Source of the DNA: Solobacterium sp.
GTDB lineage: Bacteria > Bacillota_I > Bacilli_A > Erysipelotrichales > Erysipelotrichaceae
DNA: 15,281 bases
Reading direction: 5' to 3'
Assembly (NCBI GenBank): GCA_017536845.1
Contig: JAFWCP010000563.1
Span: 1-15,281 of the forward strand
Both the position numbers and the translations under genes were made by a program. The notes beneath the pieces are model-generated. The model ran no database searches and was not told the DNA's origin. It worked only from the letters and a program-made list of their open reading frames with translations. The number at the start of each line of letters is the position of its first letter. The first letter of the stretch is position 1. Of the stretch, positions 6,706 through 14,212 are shown piece after piece.

Positions 6706-7265
6706 CAATGCGCGTCAGTCCCCGCAGCCTGATGTGGATCAGCAAGCCGGCACTCTATATCCAGAACGGCGACAGGCTGGTACTTGAGACAGAGCCGTAT
6801 ACGGACCTGAGTGAAAACAGCCACAGCGCCGAAGCCATCGAGCTGAATCTCAGCCCGCAGGGCAATTTCAACTTCACGCTGAAATGCGAATATGCCTACC
6901 GGCAGCAGTTTGACCAGTGCGGCCTGGTGATCTATTCCGGCAAGAAGCGCAAGGCGTTCTTCGGAACCCAGTACCAGGACAAGGAAACCCAGGAGCTTCA
7001 CTGCACGGTGTACTATGACGGTTCCGGCGACCGTTCCAAACGGCCCATCAGCGCATCGATCCAGCGGATGTATTACCGCATCTGGTACCGGGCCGGGGCG
7101 GTAAGGGTGCAGTTCAGCTTCAACGGAGGCCGCTTCAGCGACCTGCGTGAATTCCGCATCAACCCTGATGACGGCGTCATCAGCATCGGCATATATGCCT
7201 GCAGCCCCGGCAATTCATACTTTGACTGTACGTTCTCAAAGATGATGCTCGATGAGCAGGCTTAG
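6702..7265 (+). CDS. DUF1349 family protein (concanavalin-like beta-sandwich)
   Basis: 187 residues, about the usual size for this family (near 190-200). Recognised by the pattern of DUF1349 proteins: an N-terminal W-containing strand (LMWISKPALY), FNFTLKCEY, QCGLVIYSGKKRKAFFG, YYRIWYRAGAVRVQFSFNGGRF, then IGIYACSPGNSYFDCTFSKM, whose G-x-Y-A-C-S-P is the most diagnostic piece. The fold is expected to be a LamG/concanavalin-like jelly roll; the biochemical function is unknown, and the name 'regulation of enolase' attached to homologues rests on thin evidence. There is no signal peptide, so it is cytoplasmic. The ATG at 6702 overlaps the DJ-1 stop (ATGA); a second in-frame ATG at 6708 is an alternative start. 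It is the second gene of the operon, 20 bp before pepT. Confidence 0.8.
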   Translation: MTMRVSPRSLMWISKPALYIQNGDRLVLETEPYTDLSENSHSAEAIELNLSPQGNFNFTLKCEYAYRQQFDQCGLVIYSGKKRKAFFGTQYQDKETQELHCTVYYDGSGDRSKRPISASIQRMYYRIWYRAGAVRVQFSFNGGRFSDLREFRINPDDGVISIGIYACSPGNSYFDCTFSKMMLDEQA

Positions 7266-7285
7266 AAATAAGGAGATACAATCAC

Positions 7286-8506
7286 ATGAGTGTTACGGAA
7301 CGGCTGATCCGCTACTGCAAGATCCATACGCAGTCGGATCCCAATCAGGAAGAACAGACACCTTCCTCCGCCCGCCAGTTTGACCTGGCGAACCTGCTGG
7401 TCCAGGAACTGAAGCAGATCGGCATTGATGATGCGGCAGTGGATGAGCACTGTTATGTCTATGGCCATCTGGCTGCCAATACGGACGGAAACGCAAAGAC
7501 GGTCGGCTTTATCGCCCACATGGATACAGCCCCGGACTTTTCCGGTGAGAATGTGCAGCCGCGCATCATTGAAAACTTCGACGGCAATGACATCGTGCTG
7601 AACAGCACCCGCACGATGAAGATGGACGACTTCCCCTGGATGCGGGAATTCAAGGGAAAACGGCTTCTGGTGGCCGGCGGCGATACGCTGCTTGGGGCTG
7701 ATGACAAGGCCGGCATTGCGGCCATCATGGCGGCGCTGGAATACCTTTACGAGCATCCGGAAGTACCGCACGGCCCGATCGCGGTGGCCTTTACGCCGGA
7801 TGAGGAAATCGGCAACGGCACAAAATGCTTCTCCCTGGAGAAGTTCAGGGCGGATTTCGCCTATACGATGGACGGCGACGCGGTCAGCGGGATTGCGGAT
7901 GAGACCTTCAACGCTGCCAGTGCCAGGGTTGCCTTCACCGGTTTCTCGATCCATCCCGGCGAAGCAAAGGATAAGATGATCAACGCCGGTTCTCTGGCCT
8001 GCCGCTTCCACGCGGCGCTGCCGGCATACATGACGCCCGAACATACCGCCGGCAGGGAAGGCTTCATCCATCTGACCCATATGTCCGGCGCAACGGAAAA
8101 GGCGGAGCTGGAATACATCCTGCGTGACCATGACAGCCGTAAGCTGGAAGAAAAGAAGCAGCTGATGATCAAGGTCGTTGATTATATGAACAACCTGATC
8201 GGCCGCAACTGCGTGGAGATTTCCTTCCGCAATTCCTACCGCAATATGAAGAGCGTTCTTGAAGAACACCCCGAGGCTGTCAACATCGCTGATCAGGCAC
8301 TGAAGAACCTTGGCATCACGCCTGTCAACGTCCCGATCCGGGGCGGCACCGATGGCGCGAACCTGTCGTTCATGGGGCTGCCGTGTCCCAACCTTGGCTG
8401 CGGCGGCGGCAATTTCCACGGACCTTATGAATACTGTGTGCTGGATGAACTGGAACAGTCGGTACAGGTCATCCTTGAAATCATCAGATTAACGAAGGAG
8501 GCATAA
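7286..8506 (+). CDS. pepT: Peptidase T (tripeptide aminopeptidase, M20B)
   Basis: 406 residues, the PepT length. It cleaves the N-terminal residue from tripeptides in the cytoplasm using two zinc ions. Metal and catalytic residues fall almost at the positions numbered in E. coli PepT: HMD (His78, catalytic Asp80), GADDKAG (Asp140, bridging), PDEEIG (catalytic Glu173, Glu174), TMDGD (Asp196) and GGNFHGPYEY (His378). RGGTDGANLSFMGLPCPN is the M20B substrate-loop signature. No residue appears missing. AAGGAG (7270-7275) stands 10 nt before the ATG. The stop codon lies 1 nt before the next gene, and the last pepT codons carry the ribosome binding site of the PfkB kinase, so the two are tightly coupled. 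Confidence 0.97.
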   Translation: MSVTERLIRYCKIHTQSDPNQEEQTPSSARQFDLANLLVQELKQIGIDDAAVDEHCYVYGHLAANTDGNAKTVGFIAHMDTAPDFSGENVQPRIIENFDGNDIVLNSTRTMKMDDFPWMREFKGKRLLVAGGDTLLGADDKAGIAAIMAALEYLYEHPEVPHGPIAVAFTPDEEIGNGTKCFSLEKFRADFAYTMDGDAVSGIADETFNAASARVAFTGFSIHPGEAKDKMINAGSLACRFHAALPAYMTPEHTAGREGFIHLTHMSGATEKAELEYILRDHDSRKLEEKKQLMIKVVDYMNNLIGRNCVEISFRNSYRNMKSVLEEHPEAVNIADQALKNLGITPVNVPIRGGTDGANLSFMGLPCPNLGCGGGNFHGPYEYCVLDELEQSVQVILEIIRLTKEA

Positions 8507-8507
8507 C

Positions 8508-9431
8508 ATGATTTTCACGTGCACGATGAACCCGTCTCTTGACTATTACATGGAATTTGACGAAAGACTGAAGAGCGGCGTTCCCAACAGAAGTTCCCTG
8601 GAATATTACGAAGCAGGCGGAAAGGGCATCAATGTCTCAATCGTCCTGAACAACCTCGGTATTCCCAGCAGCGCATTCGGCTTTGTCGGCGGCTTTACAA
8701 AGGATTTCTATATCAAACTGCTGTCCAAGTACGAAGAAATCCGGCCGAACTTCACTTACATTGACGGGCATACCCGCATCAATATCAAGGCATCGTCGGA
8801 TATCCACACCGACCTCAACGCGTCCGGCCCGGTCATCACCGACAAGAACATGAAAAACCTGGCTGCCAAGGTGGAACGGCTCACTGACGGCGACTACCTG
8901 ATCCTTGCCGGCGTGACCCAGGACTATCTGTATGACGATGTGATCGACATGCTTGCCAAGGCAAGCAAGGACAATGTCCGCATCATCCTGGATACCAATG
9001 CCGACCTGATGAAGCGGATGCTGGAATACAAACCTTTCATGATCAAGACGACCCCGAAGGAACTGGGCATGATGTATGATGAGACGCCTGAGACCAGGGA
9101 AGAAATCATCGCTCTGGGCAAACGTCTTGTTGCGGAAGGCTGCGGCTATGTGATGATTGTCATTGACAATGCTGAAGCATTGTTCATCTATGAAGGCAAT
9201 GTCTATGCTTCCCAGCTTGTTGACAGCGACAACAAGGCCCTTTCGATGGTCGGTACGGGTGACTCGCTGGTCGCCGGTTTCCTGATGAACTACCTGCGTA
9301 CAAGTGATGCGGCGGATTCCTTCCGCTTTGCCTCCTGCTGCGGTTCGGCAACCGCCTATTCCAAAGGTCTGGCCACAAGAGAAAAGATCGACGCCATTTA
9401 CGAAACCCTGGAACTGGAGAAGATTGAGTGA
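8508..9431 (+). CDS. PfkB-family sugar-phosphate kinase (1-phosphofructokinase/tagatose-6-phosphate kinase-like)
   Basis: 307 residues, as in FruK and LacC. The N-terminus CTMNPSLDYYMEF with EAGGKGINVS (35-44) is the ribokinase-fold signature of the 1-phosphofructokinase subfamily. TRINIK (89-94) and TDLNASGP (101-108) match the substrate lid. The ATP/catalytic motif VGTGDSLVAGF (248-258) holds the base Asp252. Two places deviate: the usual G-S-L-P stretch reads AGVTQD (134-139), and the K-P-N..E-L element reads IKTTPKEL (179-186). The substrate is therefore uncertain: fructose-1-phosphate, tagatose-6-phosphate or another sugar phosphate. No fructose PTS or DeoR regulator is nearby, unlike typical fruK. 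AAGGAGG (8495-8501) lies 6 nt before the ATG. The 3' end overlaps the next gene by 4 bp (GTGA). Confidence 0.88.
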   Translation: MIFTCTMNPSLDYYMEFDERLKSGVPNRSSLEYYEAGGKGINVSIVLNNLGIPSSAFGFVGGFTKDFYIKLLSKYEEIRPNFTYIDGHTRINIKASSDIHTDLNASGPVITDKNMKNLAAKVERLTDGDYLILAGVTQDYLYDDVIDMLAKASKDNVRIILDTNADLMKRMLEYKPFMIKTTPKELGMMYDETPETREEIIALGKRLVAEGCGYVMIVIDNAEALFIYEGNVYASQLVDSDNKALSMVGTGDSLVAGFLMNYLRTSDAADSFRFASCCGSATAYSKGLATREKIDAIYETLELEKIE

Positions 9432-10003
9432 GGCGCATTGCATCCGCAGTTCTGCTCAGCCTTCTGTTATGCGGCTGCGGCACTTCCGTTTCGGAAAGCA
9501 GGGATCTGACTATCACCAACCCGGTTGAAGTCACCGCTGTCCCGGCGGATATGAACGGCTATGAATGGATCGGGGAGACGGTCGGCGACTTCCAGGACAT
9601 TTCCTGGAGCGACATGTTCCGGATCGTGGAAGAAAAGGGAAGCGGCGTGATCTACATCGGCCGGTTTGACTGCGATTTCTGCCAGCGGGCGGTGCCTGTC
9701 CTTAACCAGGCGGTGCTGGATACCGGCATTACCTGCTATGTCGTGGATCTGCACAACGGGCAGTACGAGGATTACCGCCGGGCGGAAGAACTGATTTCGG
9801 AAACCTTTGACGTGGATTCCTCGGGCCAGCCGGTCTTCTATGTGCCGGAGGTCTTCGGCATTAAAAACGGTGTCTTCACCGGGTCGCACGTCTCACTGGT
9901 GGATGGCTTTGTGCCTTCCGAAGTGGATGAACAGATGAGCGATGCCCAGGTGAAAAAGCTGTACGATCTCTATCTGGATATTATCAAGGCAACAGCGGAC
10001 TGA
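9428..10003 (+). CDS. Thioredoxin-like lipoprotein with CxxC motif
   Basis: 191 residues from GTG 9428, which overlaps the kinase stop as GTGA; GGAG (9416-9419) lies 8 nt ahead. An N-terminal RR is followed by a hydrophobic stretch and lipobox L-C-G-C, with lipidation at Cys17, so the protein should be anchored on the outer face of the membrane. After a linker the thioredoxin-like part starts at VIYIGRFDCDFCQRAVP: CDFC is Cys82-x-x-Cys85 behind a beta strand. The cis-Pro region is plausibly SSGQPVFYVPEVFGI. It resembles the bacteriocin-transport-accessory/PedC-type thioredoxin-like proteins of Firmicutes, but no bacteriocin genes are here. Likely role: extracytoplasmic thiol-disulfide exchange or reductase (inferred). 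It is the last gene of the operon; its stop codon lies inside the terminator loop. Confidence 0.82.
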   Translation: MRRIASAVLLSLLLCGCGTSVSESRDLTITNPVEVTAVPADMNGYEWIGETVGDFQDISWSDMFRIVEEKGSGVIYIGRFDCDFCQRAVPVLNQAVLDTGITCYVVDLHNGQYEDYRRAEELISETFDVDSSGQPVFYVPEVFGIKNGVFTGSHVSLVDGFVPSEVDEQMSDAQVKKLYDLYLDIIKATAD

Positions 10004-10019
10004 ACATCCGCTGTTTTTT
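9991..10019 (+). terminator. Intrinsic terminator of the five-gene operon
   Basis: Perfect 9-bp stem AACAGCGGA (9991-9999) / TCCGCTGTT (10007-10015), a 7-nt loop and six T (10014-10019). It overlaps the stop codon TGA at 10001-10003. Confidence 0.92.
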
Positions 10020-10091
10020 CTTCCGGAAAACAGATGCACGGATGCATCAAAGGACGAAAACAGGTGTAAAATATCAGCAGGGAGTATCAGC

Positions 10092-10565
10092 ATGTTTCTT
10101 GACGCTTTTTTCCACCGGCGGATCAGCGGGAAGGTTGTGGATCTGGTGATAGAATCGTTCAGCCTGGGCAATACGGTTGATTTCAGCATCTGTCTGGCCC
10201 ACAGCCGGGTCAAGGTCGGTGATTGCGATCTGCGGATCGGGGATACAAAGGAGTATTACTTTGCCGGCAATATCGGCTACCGCATTTATGAGCCTTACCG
10301 TGGGCATCATTATGCCTATGAAGCCTGCATGCTGGTGATGAAGTATGCATACGATACGGCCGGCATGCGCAGCGTGTACATTACCTGCTCGCCGGAGAAC
10401 ATCGCTTCCAAAAAGACCATTGAACGGCTGGGCGGGGAATATGTGGAAACCGTGAATGTGCCTTCCTGGCACTGGCTTTATATCCGCGGTGAAAAGGTCA
10501 AACTGATCTACCGTCTGGATCTGGACAGAAACCGATCATGCACAGCGCCATCAGGGAAAGCCTGA
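10092..10565 (+). CDS. GNAT family N-acetyltransferase (RimJ/RimL-like)
   Basis: 157 residues. The GNAT core is seen from AGNIGYRIYEPYRGHHYAYEACMLV (residues 58-82, beta4 to motif A) to TCSPENIASKKTIERLGGEYV (98-118, motif B), which is typical of the RimJ/RimL-like branch that acetylates amino groups of proteins or small molecules. In motif A the usual R/Q-x-x-G-x-G/A reads R-G-H-H-Y-A, so the pyrophosphate-loop Gly is His73; acetyl-CoA binding may be weaker or altered. The acceptor is unknown. GGGAG (10080-10084) lies 7 nt before the ATG. No good promoter is seen between the preceding terminator and this gene. The stop codon TGA lies in a 7-bp hairpin CATCAGG/CCTGATG (10549-10567) that has no T-run. 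Confidence 0.85.
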   Translation: MFLDAFFHRRISGKVVDLVIESFSLGNTVDFSICLAHSRVKVGDCDLRIGDTKEYYFAGNIGYRIYEPYRGHHYAYEACMLVMKYAYDTAGMRSVYITCSPENIASKKTIERLGGEYVETVNVPSWHWLYIRGEKVKLIYRLDLDRNRSCTAPSGKA

Positions 10566-10637
10566 TGTATTACAAATACATTAAGATGGCTGAGGAAAAG
10601 TGCAGAACGTTTCCTGTACCGTCAGGGAAGCGGTATA

Positions 10638-12136
10638 ATGATGGGCATGAAACGGATTTTACGCCTGCTGACGTCCAAACTGATGATCGTCGCGCCGCTG
10701 GTTCTGCTGCAGTTTATGATGGTGACGGCATGGTTCTACAACATGTCCCTTGCCTTTGAGATTGTTCCCGTATCGCAGCTGCTGGCGATTTTTCATGTGA
10801 TTTACGTCATCAACCGGGAAGAGGATGCCGGCTATAAGATCGCCTGGTGTATCCTGATCTCCGGCGTGCCGTTTATCGCATTCCCCTCTACCTGCTGGCC
10901 GGCAACCGCAAGGTGCCGCGCAAGATCCAGAACGGAACCATCCGGGCCAATGAGCAGATGGAGACGCTGCTGAAAAGCGATCATGACAATCCGCGGATGC
11001 TGTTCCGCTATGGTGAAAAGCTCGGTTTCCCGATGTACGGCAATACGGCCGCAAGGTATTATCCAAGCGGCGAGGCCTGGTTTACGGATTTCCTGGATGA
11101 CCTGAAAGGCGCGAAGCATTTTATCTTCATGGAATTCTTCATCATCGATACCGGCACCTGCCTGAACGAAGTCCTGGAAGTCCTGCACCAGAAGGTGAAA
11201 GAAGGCGTGGAGGTCAAGCTGATCTATGATGATTTCGGCTGTGTTACACTGCCTGAGCGGGTGCGCAAGGATATGATCCGGGGCGGGATCGAAGTCCATC
11301 GCTTCAACCGCCTGCGGCCGGCGTTCATCATCCAGATGAACAACCGTGACCACCGCAAGTTTACGGTCATTGACAACCGGATCGGCTACTGCGGCGGCGT
11401 CAACCTGGCCGATGAGTACCTCAACCGGATTACCCGCTTCGGTTACTGGAAAGACTCTGCCCTGCGCCTGGAAGGGGAGGCGGTCTGGTCGCTGACGGTC
11501 ATGTTTCTGGGGATGCTGATGTATGAAAGAGGGGTGGACCGGCTGGATTTCAGCAAATACCATCTGCCCATTGAAACCGCCCCGGCCCCGGGGTATTACC
11601 AGCCGTTTTCCGATTCGCCGACCGACAGTGAGACATTCAGCCTGAACGCGCATCTGAACCTGATTGCCGCGGCCAGGAAGTATCTGTACATTGATACGCC
11701 GTATCTGATTCCTAATGAACCGGTCCGGGCGGCGCTCTGCCTGGCGGCCAAAAACGGGGTTGATGTCCGCATCCTGGTGCCAGGCATTGCCGATAAGAAG
11801 ATCGTCAACCAGATTACCAAGGCCAACTATGAAGAGCTTGTCAAAAGCGGCGTCAGGATCTATGAGTTCACCAAGGGCTTCAACCATGCGAAGAACTTCG
11901 TCGTGGATGACCGCTTTGCCCTGGTCGGCTCGGTGAATATGGATTACCGCAGCTATTTCCTGCATTTTGAAGGCGGCGTGCTGATGGAGGACAGTCCGGT
12001 GATTGCGGACATGAAGCAGGATTTCCTGCAGGCCATCAGTGATTCCAGGGAAATTACAGAGGAAGAACTCGAAAAGATCAAACTTCCGGTCCGGCTGGTG
12101 AGAGCCGTCTTGAATATGTTTATTCCGTTAGTATAA
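10638..12136 (+). pseudogene. cls: Cardiolipin synthase (PLD superfamily), interrupted by a one-base frameshift
   Basis: Two overlapping frames make one protein. Frame A starts at ATG 10638 (AGGGAAG 7 nt ahead) and encodes the hydrophobic N-terminus typical of PLDc_N (MKRILRLL to ILISGVPFI). Frame B encodes PLYLLAGNRKVPRK onward to the stop at 12136. The break is at about 10877-10880: restoring one G in ATCGCATT gives FIGIPLYLLAGN, matching the family's second membrane segment, and a 499-residue product, the normal Cls length. Both HKD motifs are intact: HRKFTVID (His codon 11351-11353) and HAKNFVVD (His codon 11885-11887). An active enzyme would join two phosphatidylglycerols into cardiolipin and glycerol at the membrane. 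Because the rest shows no decay, a sequencing error or very recent mutation is more likely than an old pseudogene. No classic -1 slippery heptamer is present. A GTG at 10847 opens frame B but would leave out the N-terminal membrane segments. Confidence 0.88.
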
Positions 12137-12137
12137 A
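12110..12137 (+). promoter_or_regulatory. Promoter for the patatin-like phospholipase, inside the cls 3' end
   Basis: TTGAAT (12110-12115), a 16-bp spacer and TATAAA (12132-12137), overlapping the cls stop codon. It gives the phospholipase its own transcription start near 12144, very close to its ribosome binding site GAGGTG (12147-12152). Confidence 0.5.
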
Positions 12138-12157
12138 ATATCTGTCGAGGTGATGTT

Positions 12158-13027
12158 ATGAAAGATAAAATTGCACTTGTATTGGAAGGCGGAGGCGCCC
12201 GCGGCGCCTACACGGCCGGCGCCCTGGCCTGGCTGACAGATCATCCAGAGGTGAAATTCGATTATCATGTCGGCATCTCTTCCGGTGCCGTCTATCTCTG
12301 TGCCTATCTGCTTGGTGATAAGAAGACGCCGTATATGATCGCAGTCAAATACGGCGCCAGCAAGGACAATGTCGGTTTCGAAGCGTTTAAGCGTGAAGGA
12401 CACTATGTTGCCTATAAACATCTGTTTGAAGACTACCTGATCGGCAGGGAACATTTTGACATCCGGCCGCTGATTGAAAACAAGGATATCCAGATGGAAG
12501 TCGGTGTCTATGACCTGGGCCAGGCAAAGACGGTCTGGTACAAGAATACCGAACTGGATCCCGGCTGCGTGATTCTGCGCGGCACCTGTGCCCTGCCGGT
12601 TGCGTCGGCAGTTGTCGAATATGAAGGGAAACGTTTCCTGGATGGCGGCATTACGAAGATGATCCCGATCGAAAGAGCGCTTGAAGTCGGCTGCAACAAG
12701 GCCCTGGTCATCACGACCAAGCCGGAGAACTATGTCCGCAAGCCATCTTCCCCGATCGTCAAGCTGATGATGAAGCATCTCTACAAGGACTGCCCGCAGG
12801 CCGCCAAGGATTACGGCGTCCGCCATATGAACTATTACAAGCAGATGAATATCATCTACCAGATGGTCAACAGAAACAACGCCTTGCTGATCCGGCCGAC
12901 ACAGACACTTGAAGTCAACCGCTGGGGCGGCGATGAAGCCAGCCTGCAGAGACTGTTTGACCTTGGCTATCAGGATATGGAAGCAAGCAAGGAAAAGATC
13001 ATGGCTTTTACCGCGAAAAAAGGATAA
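12158..13027 (+). CDS. Patatin-like phospholipase
   Basis: 289 residues, the size of the YjjU/RssA-like bacterial patatin proteins. Catalytic elements in order: oxyanion loop GGGARG (11-16), nucleophile elbow GISSG with Ser41, and FLDGGI with the dyad partner Asp162. CALPVAS is the usual segment before the Asp. The C-terminal part (YVRKPSSPIVKLMMKHLYKD to LLIRPTQTLEVNRW) fits the same subfamily. Expected activity is a Ser-Asp acyl hydrolase acting on phospholipids or other acyl lipids. There is no signal peptide, so it acts in the cytoplasm or at the inner face of the membrane. GAGGTG (12147-12152) lies 5 nt before the ATG. It follows cls by 21 bp, so both genes act on phospholipids, though it has its own promoter and terminator. 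Confidence 0.94.
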   Translation: MKDKIALVLEGGGARGAYTAGALAWLTDHPEVKFDYHVGISSGAVYLCAYLLGDKKTPYMIAVKYGASKDNVGFEAFKREGHYVAYKHLFEDYLIGREHFDIRPLIENKDIQMEVGVYDLGQAKTVWYKNTELDPGCVILRGTCALPVASAVVEYEGKRFLDGGITKMIPIERALEVGCNKALVITTKPENYVRKPSSPIVKLMMKHLYKDCPQAAKDYGVRHMNYYKQMNIIYQMVNRNNALLIRPTQTLEVNRWGGDEASLQRLFDLGYQDMEASKEKIMAFTAKKG

Positions 13028-13044
13028 GCGGTGCAGAAAAGACG

Positions 13045-13066
13045 ACCCGGAGAGATCCGGGTTTTG
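13045..13066 (+). terminator. Intrinsic terminator after the patatin gene
   Basis: ACCCGG (13045-13050), a 6-nt loop and CCGGGT (13057-13062) followed by TTTTG. The stem is 6 bp, G+C-rich, with a short T-run; it lies 18 bp after the stop codon. Confidence 0.75.
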
Positions 13067-13092
13067 ATTCCTCTGGCAGAAAGGGGGAAAAC

Positions 13093-14067
13093 ATGTCGCG
13101 TAAAACAGCAGGCTGCCTTACGGCATGCCTGATGATGGCATTATATGTATTCCTGCTCTGTGGCTGTTTTTCAAAGGCAGTGCCGTCAGAACCTGAAAAC
13201 TCACCGGCTGAAGTCAGTTCCGACTTTGACCTGGAACGGTTTCTGAGTGATCTTCCCGCCTATGAAGGAGAAGAAGCCATTGTCCTCAATGACGGCATGC
13301 CGTTATTCTCTGAGCAGGAAATCGAAACGATACGGGAAATCCATTTCAGTGAACTGGATGATCTGGGCCAGTGCGGACCGGCCACAGCGTATATCGGGCC
13401 GGAAACCCTGGCATCTGAAGAAAGAGGCTCCATCGGCGGCATCCGGCCCAGCGGCTGGCATACGGTCCGATATGATGACAGGATTGAAGACCGCTACCTG
13501 TACAACCGCTGTCATCTGATTGCTTATCAGCTGGCCGGCATCAATGACGAGGAACGGAATCTCATCACCGGGACAAGGTATCTGAACCTGACAGGCATGC
13601 TGGAATATGAAAATGCCGTCTTGCGGTATGTAACGGAAACCGGCAGCCATGTCCTGTACCGGGTGACGCCGGTCTTTGAAGGTGACAATCTTGTTTCTTC
13701 CGGGGTGCTTATGGAAGGGTATTCCCTGGAAGATGAAGGCATCCGCTTCTTCGTCTATCTTTTCAACGTGCAGCCCGGGATTGTCATTGATTACGCGACC
13801 GGGGACAGCCGCGAAGATACCGCCTATGTGGTAACCGAAGAAAAAACAGAAGCAGTTCCTGTTTTGAATCAGGAGATTGAGGTACCGGAAAGAGGCGCAG
13901 AAGAGACGGAGATCACCTACGTGCTGAATACGAATACAAAACGGTTTCACGATCCTTCCTGCCCGTCGGTTGACGAGATCAGCCTGAAGAATCTTGCGTA
14001 TTCCACAGAAACGCGGGAAGCACTGATTGCATACGGCTATCAGCCATGCGGAAGGTGCAAGCCATAG
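13093..14067 (+). CDS. Lipoprotein DNA/RNA non-specific endonuclease with C-terminal zinc-knuckle domain
   Basis: 324 residues; AAGGGGG (13081-13087) lies 5 nt before the ATG. The signal peptide ends in lipobox L-C-G-C (lipid on Cys25), then an acidic linker. Residues about 95-235 match the streptodornase/Spd-type beta-beta-alpha nucleases: IRPSGWHTVRY (117-127), LYNRCHLIAYQL (136-147) with the general base His141, then NLITGTRYLN (156-165), whose Asn is the expected metal ligand. The usual D-R-G-H is N-R-C-H here, as in the Gram-positive subgroup. After a second acidic linker, residues 276-324 form a separate module, YVLNTNTKRFHDPSC...YQPCGRC, with His286, Cys290, Cys319 and Cys322 as likely zinc ligands, resembling the Ada-type metal-binding knuckle. 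It likely degrades extracellular DNA or RNA while tethered to the cell surface, for nutrition or competence. Confidence 0.92.
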   Translation: MSRKTAGCLTACLMMALYVFLLCGCFSKAVPSEPENSPAEVSSDFDLERFLSDLPAYEGEEAIVLNDGMPLFSEQEIETIREIHFSELDDLGQCGPATAYIGPETLASEERGSIGGIRPSGWHTVRYDDRIEDRYLYNRCHLIAYQLAGINDEERNLITGTRYLNLTGMLEYENAVLRYVTETGSHVLYRVTPVFEGDNLVSSGVLMEGYSLEDEGIRFFVYLFNVQPGIVIDYATGDSREDTAYVVTEEKTEAVPVLNQEIEVPERGAEETEITYVLNTNTKRFHDPSCPSVDEISLKNLAYSTETREALIAYGYQPCGRCKP

Positions 14068-14212
14068 GAAAATCCCGGCAATGGGATCTTCCCTGAAACC
14101 AACCATACGGAAACTGAATGCAGCATGTACGGCAAAAGAAAGACTTCAGTGCCCTTTGGAACAAAAGATGCCGCGTATCAAAAAACGAAAATGAATCAAG
14201 GGATAATTAAAT

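Noticed and set aside
7262..8419. 385-codon minus-strand ORF
   Set aside because: Lies entirely opposite pepT, whose product has every catalytic residue; the long antisense frame follows from G+C bias at codon ends.
10549..10567. Perfect 7-bp hairpin CATCAGG/CCTGATG at the end of the GNAT gene as a terminator
   Set aside because: No T-run follows (TATTACAAAT), so intrinsic termination is not supported.
10832..11965. 377-codon minus-strand ORF
   Set aside because: Antisense shadow of cls; no family pattern and no ribosome binding site. The same reasoning removes the minus-strand ORFs opposite typA (1095-1781) and the nuclease (13303-14106).
14072..14087. ATCCC/GGGAT hairpin after the nuclease gene as a terminator
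   Set aside because: Only 5 bp and followed by CTTCC on the plus strand; too weak to call.
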